Shown here: positions 8,062 through 14,466 of the stretch, piece by piece | How the letters are laid out: every line of letters begins with the position of its first letter | Numbering within the stretch: position 1 is the stretch's first letter | Assembly: GCA_013151655.1 (NCBI GenBank) | Contig: JAADHX010000324.1 | Coordinates: forward strand, 1-15,242 | Source: Actinomycetota bacterium | GTDB taxonomy: Bacteria; Actinomycetota; Acidimicrobiia; Acidimicrobiales; Poriferisodalaceae | DNA length: 15,242 nucleotides | Reading direction: 5' to 3' | Notes under the pieces: model-generated | Told to the model about the DNA's origin: nothing | Database searches by the model: none | Seen by the model: only the letters and a program-made list of their open reading frames with translations | Position numbers and translations under genes: made by a program

Positions 8062-8079
8062 TCGCTTCAAGTGAAGCGA
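8062..8079. promoter_or_regulatory. Palindrome upstream of the LapA-like gene
   Basis: TCGCTTCA-AG-TGAAGCGA is a perfect 8-bp inverted repeat with a 2-nt centre, 23 bp before the GTG start at 8103 and in the divergent gap with the SRPBCC gene. It could be an operator or, if transcribed, a 5'-leader hairpin. A second small palindrome, TAGCGCTA, is at 8051-8058. Confidence 0.4.
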
Positions 8080-8102
8080 AGAGCAAAGCAGGGGGAATCA
8101 CT

Positions 8103-8378
8103 GTGACTCACGAATTCGAGGTTGTCGACGAGCCCGAGGGCGACGGCGGACTAAGTCTGCGTAACAAGATCAACTTGATATTCGCGGCGCTGCTTGGGGT
8201 TGCCTTGGCAATCTTCATTGGCCAGAACACGGCTTCTGAGGAGGTGTCTTGGTTATCGGTCGACGTCGAGCTGCCGCTGTGGCTGGTTGTTGTTGGGTCA
8301 GCCGGGATCGGGATGGTGCTAGCCGTCGTAGGCCAAGCAATGTGGCGCCGCCGCCGTCGCCGTCAGGACGCTACGTAG
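8103..8378 (+). CDS. LapA-domain (DUF1049) small membrane protein
   Basis: This 91-residue protein has an acidic cytoplasmic N-terminus, two membrane helices (about 23-42 and 56-80) and a strongly basic end (WRRRRRRQ). The segment IFIGQNTASEEVSWLSVDVELP between the helices followed by LWLVVVGSAGIGMVL matches the LapA/DUF1049 pattern. In proteobacteria LapA (YciS) works in lipopolysaccharide assembly; in actinobacteria the role is unknown. The GTG start has an AGGGGG site 8 nt upstream. Its 3' end overlaps the convergent redoxin gene by 16 bp. Confidence 0.85.
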   Translation: MTHEFEVVDEPEGDGGLSLRNKINLIFAALLGVALAIFIGQNTASEEVSWLSVDVELPLWLVVVGSAGIGMVLAVVGQAMWRRRRRRQDAT

Positions 8379-9142
8379 TTCGCGAACTGGTCTTCACCCA
8401 GGCTGCCGAAGATCAGCTGAGGTTCCGAGCCGTCGCCCGGCACGATTACCCAAGATGGTTGTACGCGCACGCCAAAGTCGCGCCACAGCTCGCCGGACTC
8501 GTCCGGGAACTGGATGACGTCGGCCAAACCGTGGCGATCGACGAAATCTTCCATGTTCTCGAAGCTGTCACGGCCGGGGATGCCGATGATCGCGATGCTG
8601 TCGCCAAATTCTGCCTTTGCCGCTGCGACCGCAGGGGCTTCACGATTGCAAGAGCTTCACCAAGGAGCCCAGAACCACAACAAGACGTCTTGCCCGACGT
8701 AGGCTGCGTTGTCGAACGCGACGCCCGTGAGGTCGGTTCCGTCGAGGCGAAGCATCCCCGGCCGGTCCTCGACCGCTTGTGGCTCGGCTTCGGGTGCGGT
8801 GGAAGTCGCATCGCCGGAGCCGGCTTCAGATGCGGTGGAAGTCGCATCGCCGGAGCCGGCTTCAGATGCGGTGGAAGTCGCGTCGTCGGAGCCAACTTCG
8901 CTGCTCTCGGTGTTTGGTGCATCAGCAGGTGTTGCCGCGGGTTCGGTGGCTTGGCTAAGGGTGTTGCTATCGGTCGAGCCGCCGCACGCAGCCAACAACA
9001 GAGCGCCAGCGATTGCGATGGCGGCTGCGTTGGCTCTGCGATACCGGTGGCGGGGGTCTCCTGGAGACCCAGTCGATCTATTCACATCCGTCGACCTATT
9101 CATACAAGAAGACGATCTCTTCACAGAAGGGACTGTACACAT
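8363..9142 (-). CDS. TlpA/DsbE-like thioredoxin-fold lipoprotein, candidate selenoprotein (in-frame UGA)
   Basis: A single frame of 259 residues is interrupted only by TGA at 8657-8659 (residue 162). Before it are a basic N-terminus, a lipoprotein signal (ANAAAIAIAGALLLAAC, lipid-modified Cys53), a Ser/Thr/Ala/Glu-rich repeat linker (about 60-125) and the redoxin strand VLLWFWAPW. After it come SSCNREAPAVAAAKAEFG, IAIIGIPGRD, and VRVQPSWVIV with the cis-proline Pro229: a complete thioredoxin-like fold like mycobacterial Mpt53/DsbE. Those proteins have WxPWCxxC, so the UGA replaces exactly the first active-site cysteine, giving WAPW-U-SSC. A SECIS-like hairpin follows. The likely role is extracytoplasmic thiol-disulfide exchange, anchored to the membrane. 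The start is uncertain: ATG 9142, ATG 9103 or a GTG between 9103 and the signal. Without selenocysteine insertion this would be a recent nonsense pseudogene of 161 plus 97 residues. Confidence 0.75.
8619..8638 (-). promoter_or_regulatory. Candidate bacterial SECIS hairpin
   Basis: On the coding (minus) strand, 26 nt after the UGA, the mRNA can fold GCC-C-CUGC-[GGUC]-GCAG-C-GGC: a 4-bp upper stem, a C-C mismatch and a 3-bp lower stem. The loop GGUC carries the GGU found in the E. coli fdhF SECIS apical loop, which SelB recognises. The UGA-to-loop distance fits the range reported for bacterial SECIS elements (about 16-37 nt). The hairpin lies within the coding sequence, as bacterial SECIS elements do. 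Confidence 0.65.
8786..8893. repeat. Three 36-bp tandem repeats in the redoxin linker
   Basis: Three in-frame 36-bp copies (8786-8821, 8822-8857, 8858-8893) encode, on the minus strand, near-identical 12-residue units of the type EAGSGDATSTAS. They form the flexible linker between the lipid-anchored cysteine and the thioredoxin fold. Copies 1 and 2 are nearly identical; copy 3 (nearest the signal peptide) has diverged slightly. Confidence 0.9.
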
Positions 9143-9278
9143 CGCCAGGATCTAACCCCCGTCGCCGACGTTGTGTTCCGTATATGTTCATCCTCCAAAG
9201 GTTGAGGTCTGCTCATCGGGCCGTTCTGGCCGCGGCCTCGCCCATTGGCTTGGCCTCTAATCGGTTAGCGTCCTAGAT
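9143..9278. other. Intergenic stretch with no recognised element
   Basis: This lies between the redoxin start and the small membrane ORF, with promoters for both directions expected here. The near-palindrome CTAATCGGTTAG (9257-9268) just before the small ORF is the only structure I see. No gene, RNA or clear terminator was recognised. Confidence 0.4.
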
Positions 9279-9368
9279 GTGAGCACCCGTGCACTGATCA
9301 TCACCGCCCTCGTAACCGGATTAGTGATACTTGTAGCTTTCACCGTTCAGGTGCTCATAGCGGTGTGA
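9279..9368 (+). CDS. Possible 29-residue single-pass membrane protein
   Basis: A GTG-initiated frame encodes 29 residues beginning MSTRALIITALV and ending VQVLIAV, with a TGA at 9366-9368. Apart from a short polar and basic start (STR) it is one continuous hydrophobic helix, which is unlikely in a random frame of this GC content. There is no clear ribosome-binding site; the AT-rich TAGAT just before the GTG could be a promoter -10 box giving a leaderless message. It lies 95 bp upstream of lpd on the same strand. No family is recognised. Confidence 0.4.
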   Translation: MSTRALIITALVTGLVILVAFTVQVLIAV

Positions 9369-9463
9369 GTCTTCTATGGTGAGGCGGTCACACGAGTTTG
9401 TAGATCCGGCACACGAACTGTGGTTCGGGCTGAGCTGCTAGCTCCCCACCGACTGGTCAAAAC

Positions 9464-10873
9464 ATGAGCGACGCCCACTTCGACATGGTCATCATTGGCG
9501 GCGGACCCGCCGGTTACGGCGCTGCGCTCTATGCAGCCTCTGCGGGTCTTACCGTTGGATTGGTCGAGCGCGACAAAGTTGGTGGGACGTGTCTTCACCG
9601 CGGGTGTATTCCCGCCAAAGAACTTCTCGAGACAGCGGCGGTCACTCGTACCGTTAGAGATGCCCACGAATTCGGCGTTCTTACCAGTGAACCTGGGCTC
9701 GATTTCGCCAAAACAATGCAACGCAAGCAGGGCATCATCGACGGCCTGACTAAAGGCGTTCAGGGTCTTCTAAAGCGTCGCAAGGTCCAGTCATACGATG
9801 GCACCGGCCGCCTTGGTCCCAATCGAACTGTCAGCATCGATCTCACCGATGGCTCCGTAACCAGCATCACCGGCGATTTCGTTCTGTTGGCGGCTGGGTC
9901 CGTTCCTCGGCAACTTCCCGGGTTCGACGTGACTGGCAATCTCATCATGACCTCGGACGAAGTGTTGTCGATGCCCTCGGTGCCGACAACGGCTGCGGTT
10001 ATTGGGGGCGGCGCCATTGGCTGCGAGTTCGCATCGATGATGGCCGACCTTGGCTCTCAGGTCACGATTCTGGAAGGGTTCGACCAGATTGTTCCCGGAG
10101 TCGATCCCGACATTTCCAAAGCGCTCGCCCGGTCGTTCAAGAAGCGCCAGATAAAGGTCGTCACGGGCGTGCGGGTCACTGGGCATACGGCGGCTCCAGA
10201 CGGGAAGTCGACGACGGTTCACCTCGAAGGCGCCGACGATGTCACGGTCGAGGCAGTGGTGGTGTCGATCGGGCGGCGGCCGTTCTCAGATCTGCTCGGC
10301 CTTGAGGCCACAGCCGTAGTCGTTGACGAACGCGGTCACGTTCAGGTCGACGAGTACTGCCGTACCGCCGAACCTGGCGTGTATGCCGTCGGCGACCTCA
10401 TCAACACCCCGGCCCTGGCTCATATCGGATTCGCCGAGGCCATCGTGGCGGTCAAAGATCTTCTCGGTGAGGCGCCGATTCCTGTCGACTACGCGAAGGT
10501 TCCCTGGGCCATCTACTGCCACCCAGAGGTTGCCTTTGCCGGCTTGACTGAGCAACAGGCGAAAGACGCCGGCTACTCGGTCGTGGTGTCGAGCCATCGA
10601 TACATCGGCAATAGTCGAGCCCAGATCATCAATGAGACCGACGGCCTAGTGAAGATCATTGCCGAAGACAACGGCGATGGAACAGGTGGAGTGATTCTCG
10701 GCGTCCACATGATGGGTCCCTGGGTAACTGAACAACTCGGCCAGGGATACCTGGCGGTCAATTGGGAAGCCACGGTCGACGATGTGGCTCAGTTCATCCA
10801 ACCTCACCCGACTCTTTCTGAGCTGTTCGGCGAGAGTGTTCTGGCCATGACCGGGCGTAGCTTGCACGGCTAG
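9464..10873 (+). CDS. lpdA: Dihydrolipoyl dehydrogenase (E3)
   Basis: This FAD enzyme reoxidises the dihydrolipoyl group of E2 and reduces NAD+. The 469 residues match the family. The FAD dinucleotide fold is IIGGGPAGYGAA (10-21). The redox disulfide is GGTCLHRGCIPAK with Cys43 and Cys48. The NAD domain starts AAVIGGGAIGCEFASMMADLG. GVYAVGDLINTPALAH is the second FAD contact. The C-terminal dimer domain supplies His448 and Glu453 in PHPTLSE. No clear Shine-Dalgarno precedes the ATG, although the start fits the FAD motif position. It is followed after 106 bp by the E2 gene, so it probably serves pyruvate dehydrogenase and any other lipoyl complexes in the cell. Identification is secure. Confidence 0.97.
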   Translation: MSDAHFDMVIIGGGPAGYGAALYAASAGLTVGLVERDKVGGTCLHRGCIPAKELLETAAVTRTVRDAHEFGVLTSEPGLDFAKTMQRKQGIIDGLTKGVQGLLKRRKVQSYDGTGRLGPNRTVSIDLTDGSVTSITGDFVLLAAGSVPRQLPGFDVTGNLIMTSDEVLSMPSVPTTAAVIGGGAIGCEFASMMADLGSQVTILEGFDQIVPGVDPDISKALARSFKKRQIKVVTGVRVTGHTAAPDGKSTTVHLEGADDVTVEAVVVSIGRRPFSDLLGLEATAVVVDERGHVQVDEYCRTAEPGVYAVGDLINTPALAHIGFAEAIVAVKDLLGEAPIPVDYAKVPWAIYCHPEVAFAGLTEQQAKDAGYSVVVSSHRYIGNSRAQIINETDGLVKIIAEDNGDGTGGVILGVHMMGPWVTEQLGQGYLAVNWEATVDDVAQFIQPHPTLSELFGESVLAMTGRSLHG

Positions 10874-10979
10874 AGTTTCGGCATTCGGGCCACGACCTCG
10901 CGGCGCAATCAAACAAGATCGATTTCAACCATTTACCTCAGCAACCTCTATCTGAACAACAACGTCAGGATGTATTCCA

Positions 10980-12392
10980 ATGGCCAACGTGGAGATGCCC
11001 CAGCTAGGCGAAACTGTCACCGAAGGCACAATCACTCGGTGGTTTAAACAAGTCGGCGATGCGGTTGCTGCCGACGAAGTGTTATTCGAGGTTTCAACCG
11101 ACAAGGTCGACTCCGAAGTCCCATCGCCTTTTGCCGGAGTGCTGACTGAGATCAAGGTGCCAGAAGGCGAGACCGTCGAAGTCGGGGTTGTTCTTGCGGT
11201 CATCGGTGACGCCGGTGCCCAGACGACTGCAGCCGCAGATCCCGATCCGGTTGTAGCCCCAGCGCCGCCCCCACCTCCAGCGGCACCAGTCGAACAGGCT
11301 CCGGCCCCGCCGCCAGTGCCCGCTCCTGCCCCTGCGGCCACCGTCGCGGCTGCCGCGCCGGCGTCAGTTTCGGACGAAGGCCGACTCTTGTCGCCTGTGG
11401 TTCGGCGCCTGATCCGCGAAAACAGTCTTGATTCGACACAAATAGCCGGCACCGGCGTGGGTGGGCGAATAACTCGCAAAGACGTTCTCGATGCCATCGA
11501 TGCGGGCGTAGGTCGTCAAGCAGCACCAGCGGCACCGGCCCCAGCAGCGGCACCGGCCCCAGCAGCGGCACCGGCAGCTCCCGTCCCAGCAGCTCCCGCT
11601 CCGATGTCTGCGCCTGCGGCCCCAACCCCGCAGCCCGTTAGCGCAGCTCCTGTTGTGGCGGCGGCAATGGCTGTTTCGCCTCGATCTGAGTACGTCGCTT
11701 TTAACAACGTTCGACGTCGCACTGGCGAACACATGGTGGCCTCGAAGGCAATTGCGCCACACGCCCTAACCGTCGTCGAGGTCGACTACGAGGGAGTTAA
11801 CCGGGTACGCACAGCCCACAAGGCGGCGTTCAAGTCGGCTGAGGGCTTCAGCCTTACTTTCCTGCCGTTTATTGCTAGAGCCGTAGTCGACGCTCTGGCG
11901 GAGTATCCACATCTAAACGCGTCGGTCGAGGGCGACGGGATTCGAGTCCACCAGGATCTAAACATCGGCGTAGCGGTCGACCTCGACGGTCAAGGTCTGA
12001 TTGTTCCGGTGATTCGTCAAGCCGACGGCATGCGGCTCATCGCTGTGGCTCGTTCAATCAACGATCTCGCTCAACGGGCCCGGTCGAAGAATCTCGGTGT
12101 TGACGACATAAGTGGCGGCACCTTCACCATTTCCAACAACGGCTCTTTCGGAACGCTTACTACTGCGGCCATCATTAACCAACCACAGGTAGCGGTGTTG
12201 TCCACCGAGGGTATTTCTCGCAAGCCCGTCGTTGTCGACGACGGTTTCGGCGGCGAGGCAATCGCCATCCACTCCGTTGGCAATCTGGCGATGGGTTGGG
12301 ACCACCGGGCCTTCGATGGCGGGTATGCGGCCGGATTTCTGCGTACGATCAAGAACATCATCGAGACGCGCGATTGGTCCACGGAACTCTAG
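10980..12392 (+). CDS. sucB: Dihydrolipoamide acyltransferase (E2) of 2-oxoacid dehydrogenase complex
   Basis: The E2 core carries acyl groups on a swinging lipoyl arm and transfers them to CoA. Domains in order: one lipoyl domain (1-78) with Lys42 in EVSTDKVDSEVPSP, an Ala/Pro linker (about 85-128), the E1/E3-binding domain (about 137-172), a second Ala/Pro linker with 18-bp DNA repeats (about 176-230), and the catalytic domain (235-470) with the active-site DHRAFDGG (His442, Asp446) and FTISNNGSFGTL. An AGGA site lies 9 nt before the ATG. With AceE encoded in the same window, acetyl transfer is the likely activity, though automatic naming in actinobacteria often gives succinyltransferase (sucB); dlaT or aceF would be equally apt. 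It is followed 9 bp later by lipB, which modifies its lysine. Confidence 0.95.
   Translation: MANVEMPQLGETVTEGTITRWFKQVGDAVAADEVLFEVSTDKVDSEVPSPFAGVLTEIKVPEGETVEVGVVLAVIGDAGAQTTAAADPDPVVAPAPPPPPAAPVEQAPAPPPVPAPAPAATVAAAAPASVSDEGRLLSPVVRRLIRENSLDSTQIAGTGVGGRITRKDVLDAIDAGVGRQAAPAAPAPAAAPAPAAAPAAPVPAAPAPMSAPAAPTPQPVSAAPVVAAAMAVSPRSEYVAFNNVRRRTGEHMVASKAIAPHALTVVEVDYEGVNRVRTAHKAAFKSAEGFSLTFLPFIARAVVDALAEYPHLNASVEGDGIRVHQDLNIGVAVDLDGQGLIVPVIRQADGMRLIAVARSINDLAQRARSKNLGVDDISGGTFTISNNGSFGTLTTAAIINQPQVAVLSTEGISRKPVVVDDGFGGEAIAIHSVGNLAMGWDHRAFDGGYAAGFLRTIKNIIETRDWSTEL
11528..11581. repeat. 18-bp tandem repeats in the E2 linker
   Basis: Two perfect copies of an 18-bp unit (11528-11545, 11546-11563) and a partial third (to about 11576) encode the APAAAP-type flexible linker between the E3-binding and catalytic domains. 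Such linkers vary in length by slippage and keep the domains mobile. Confidence 0.85.
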
Positions 12393-12401
12393 GGTCACTA
12401 C

Positions 12402-13760
12402 ATGCTTCGGCAGCGCTGGCTCGGAACAGTCCCGTACGGGGAAGCCCATGATCTTCAGAAGGCCCTGTTCAAGGCCGGGCCCAAGTCGGTAGGCGACGAC
12501 TACCTTCTGCTGCTCGAGCATCGCCACGTCTACACCCTCGGACGTTCGGCCGACACTTCAAACATGTTGATCGACCCGGCGAGTGTTGGGGCCGAGCTAC
12601 GACGCACCGATCGTGGCGGCGATGTCACCTATCACGGACCGGGGCAACTTGTCGGCTATCCGATATTGAGCGTCCCAGGAAAACGCAGTGGTGGTATGGC
12701 CGACACTGTTAAGTACGTGAGCTCAGTCGAACAGCTCATAATCGATGTTCTGGGCGACCTCGGAGTTGGGCGAGTTGGTCGGCTCCGCGGCCTCCCTGGC
12801 GTCTGGATCGACCATGATCAACCGCAGCCGCGCAAGATCGCCGCGATCGGTGTCCGGTTGAGTCGAGGTCGTTCGATGCACGGGTTCGCGCTGAACGTCG
12901 ACCCGGACCTTGCCATGTTCGACCACATCGTTCCGTGCGGGATCGACGACAAGGACGTCACATCGCTCCGAGCCGAGGGCATCGACGCCGACATGTCGGC
13001 GGTCGTCGAAGCGGTGATGTCGCGCTCGGCTCAAATGTGGGGAACCAACGGTGTTGACCGACAAGACATTCTGTGGCGATCCGCCGACGTCGACGCGGCT
13101 CGTCTCGACATGGCTCCGTTCACAAAGGGGCTCAGCCCCGCGGCCGCACCTCCACCGCAAACCGCTGAGCTTGCGCCAGAGACTGTCGGCTCGATAACCA
13201 GCGGGCTCACGATCGGGTCGCCTAAGCGCCGAACGCGCCTGGAGGTCCGCCGTGACGGGGCCGGCATCACCGGCGAGGTTCCCATTCGGGAACGCAAACC
13301 AGACTGGCTTCGCGTCAAACTCGACATGGGTCAAGACTTCCTCGACCTAAAGCGGACCATGCGCTCCCATGACCTCGTGACCGTATGTGAGGAGGCCTCG
13401 TGTCCCAACATCTTCGAGTGTTGGAACGAAGGCACCGCAACGTTCATGATCAACGGCGAGCGCTGCACCCGTGCCTGTGGGTTCTGTCACGTCGATACCA
13501 GAAAGCCAGAAGCGTTAGCCATCGACGAGCCTCGCCGCGTCGCCCGCGCCGTTGTCGAGATGGGGCTTCGCCACGCCGTTGTAACGGCCGTGGCCCGCGA
13601 CGATCTTGCCGACGGCGGAGCTGGTGCGTTTGCCAACACGATTCGCGCGATTCGCGACGCCGCGCCTCTGACTCGTATCGAGGTTCTGATCTCCGATTGC
13701 CGTGGCAACCCCGACGCCCTCGACCTGATCTTTGCTGCCAGGCCCGATGTGACAACCTAG
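12402..13760 (+). CDS. lipB: LipB octanoyltransferase fused to LipA lipoyl synthase, frameshifted in LipA
   Basis: Residues 1-225 are LipB, which moves octanoyl from acyl-carrier protein to lipoyl-domain lysines. GGDVTYHGPGQLVGYPI (72-88), Lys145 in RKIAAIG and the thioester Cys179 in VPCGI are all present. With no stop between, a Pro/Ala-rich linker (about 240-290) runs into LipA, a radical-SAM enzyme that adds two sulfurs to the octanoyl chain. RKPDW (298-302) is the conserved LipA N-terminal motif. The auxiliary cluster is Cys329, Cys334, Cys340, and the radical-SAM triad is Cys355, Cys359, Cys362. After RPDV (447-450) the frame is lost and stops at 13758-13760, while the rest of LipA continues in another frame. 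The ATG has an AGGG site 8 nt upstream, 9 bp after the E2 stop. LipB should be functional; LipA as read here lacks its C-terminal third. A separate LipA start, for example ATG 13110, cannot be excluded. Confidence 0.9.
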   Translation: MLRQRWLGTVPYGEAHDLQKALFKAGPKSVGDDYLLLLEHRHVYTLGRSADTSNMLIDPASVGAELRRTDRGGDVTYHGPGQLVGYPILSVPGKRSGGMADTVKYVSSVEQLIIDVLGDLGVGRVGRLRGLPGVWIDHDQPQPRKIAAIGVRLSRGRSMHGFALNVDPDLAMFDHIVPCGIDDKDVTSLRAEGIDADMSAVVEAVMSRSAQMWGTNGVDRQDILWRSADVDAARLDMAPFTKGLSPAAAPPPQTAELAPETVGSITSGLTIGSPKRRTRLEVRRDGAGITGEVPIRERKPDWLRVKLDMGQDFLDLKRTMRSHDLVTVCEEASCPNIFECWNEGTATFMINGERCTRACGFCHVDTRKPEALAIDEPRRVARAVVEMGLRHAVVTAVARDDLADGGAGAFANTIRAIRDAAPLTRIEVLISDCRGNPDALDLIFAARPDVTT

Positions 13761-14140
13761 AGACGGTCGCCAGATTACAGCGTGTCGTGAGGCCGTCTGC
13801 CGGGTATGCGAGGAGTCTGGCTGTGTTGGCTCGCGCTAAGAATGCAGGCCTAACCACAAAGTCTGGCCTCATTGTCGGCATGGGAGAAGACCCAGCCGAG
13901 GTCGAATCAGCGCTGTGCGACCTTGGCGCCATTGGTTGCGACATAGTTACCATTGGCCAGTACCTTCGTCCAACGGTCAACCATCTTGCGGTGCACCGAT
14001 GGGTTGAGCCCGCAGAGTTCGATCGGTACCGAGAGCATGGCAAAAAGGCCGGAATCGGTCATGTGGCGGCGAGCCCGCTTACGCGGTCGAGTTACCGCGC
14101 CGGGTCTGCCGCCGATCACGTCGTTGGGGCGAGTACCTAG
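13751..14140 (+). pseudogene. lipA: 3' part of lipA in a different frame after a frameshift
   Basis: The remaining LipA sequence resumes as NLETVARLQRVVRPSAGYAR in a frame shifted relative to the upstream part. It continues through KSGLIVGMGED, CDIVTIGQYLRPT and the C-terminal PLTRSSYR, whose serine ligates the auxiliary cluster, to TAG at 14138-14140. LipA normally has RPDV-x-x-HN-x-ET here. Between GTG (13749-13751) and AAC (13754-13756) only 2 nt remain where 9 are expected, so about 7 nt are missing at 13752. Everything downstream is well conserved, which points to a very recent lesion or an assembly error. If the lesion is real, lipoate synthesis needs another lipA copy or scavenging. 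Confidence 0.85.
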
Positions 14141-14466
14141 ATCTCGACTTAGGGAGCCAAACAACTAGCCGGCAAGCTCGCGGTGGTGTCCCAACAATGT
14201 GTCGCAATTTGTGAGTCACTTCGTGTCATCGAACAACGCAACGGTCGTTGACCTTGCTGATGGCGTGGCTAGGCTAACCAACCAGGCCGAGATGTCGTCA
14301 CGTTTAGTGTTCGACTTGAGGTTGTTACTCACGTAGGGTGGGCTTCGCTGAACAATGAGCGGGTCATTCAGCGAGAGCATGATCCGATAGCTAGTTTAAT
14401 TTGAGCCAGTAGGGCAAAAAGTTCCGCAACCGTAGAAATGCGGGTGCGGTGGTGCGGAGATCAACA
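14141..14466 (+). promoter_or_regulatory. Long leader/intergenic region before the secreted repeat protein
   Basis: No convincing gene lies in these 326 bp. The distal half holds overlapping, mutually exclusive hairpins: TCGCTGAA (14345-14352) with TTCAGCGA (14367-14374), or GGGTCAT (14361-14367) with ATGATCC (14379-14385). Nearer the start, CCGCA (14424-14428) can pair with any of three TGCGG copies (14439-14443, 14445-14449, 14453-14457); the last overlaps the GGAG ribosome-binding site at 14456-14459. This could allow structure-controlled translation. It matches no riboswitch class I recognise. Confidence 0.4.

Noticed and set aside
8657..8659. The redoxin locus as a plain pseudogene
   Set aside because: Not fully excluded, but less likely: the only lesion is a UGA at the exact catalytic Cys codon, the rest of the fold is intact, and a SECIS-like hairpin follows at the right distance.
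8249..9205. A 318-codon plus-strand open frame antisense to the redoxin gene
   Set aside because: It is the mirror of the redoxin gene: its CGGSRIAGAGFR repeats are the reverse of the linker repeats, its composition is Cys/Arg/Ser-rich without any fold pattern, and it overlaps the LapA gene. The minus strand shows clear thioredoxin motifs.
11200..11762. Long Gly/Ala- or Arg-rich minus-strand frames opposite the E2 gene
   Set aside because: They mirror the Ala/Pro linkers and lipoyl domain of the E2 gene; GC-rich linker codons keep the other frames open.
13400..14140. A separate 246-residue gene starting at 13400
   Set aside because: Before about 13751 this frame is only the shadow of the LipB-LipA frame (Arg/Ser-rich, no motifs); from 13751 on it is genuine LipA sequence, so it reflects a frameshift and not a new gene.
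14199..14336. Short GTG-started frames on both strands (45 codons plus at 14199-14336; 38 codons minus at 14216-14332)
   Set aside because: They overlap each other on opposite strands, lack ribosome-binding sites and resemble nothing I recognise.
14399..14460. A c-di-GMP-I (GEMM) riboswitch, suggested by AGGGCAAA before the Calx-beta gene
   Set aside because: The GNRA-capped hairpin and the following ACGCAAAGCC-type segment required by the consensus are absent, so only a short coincidental match remains.
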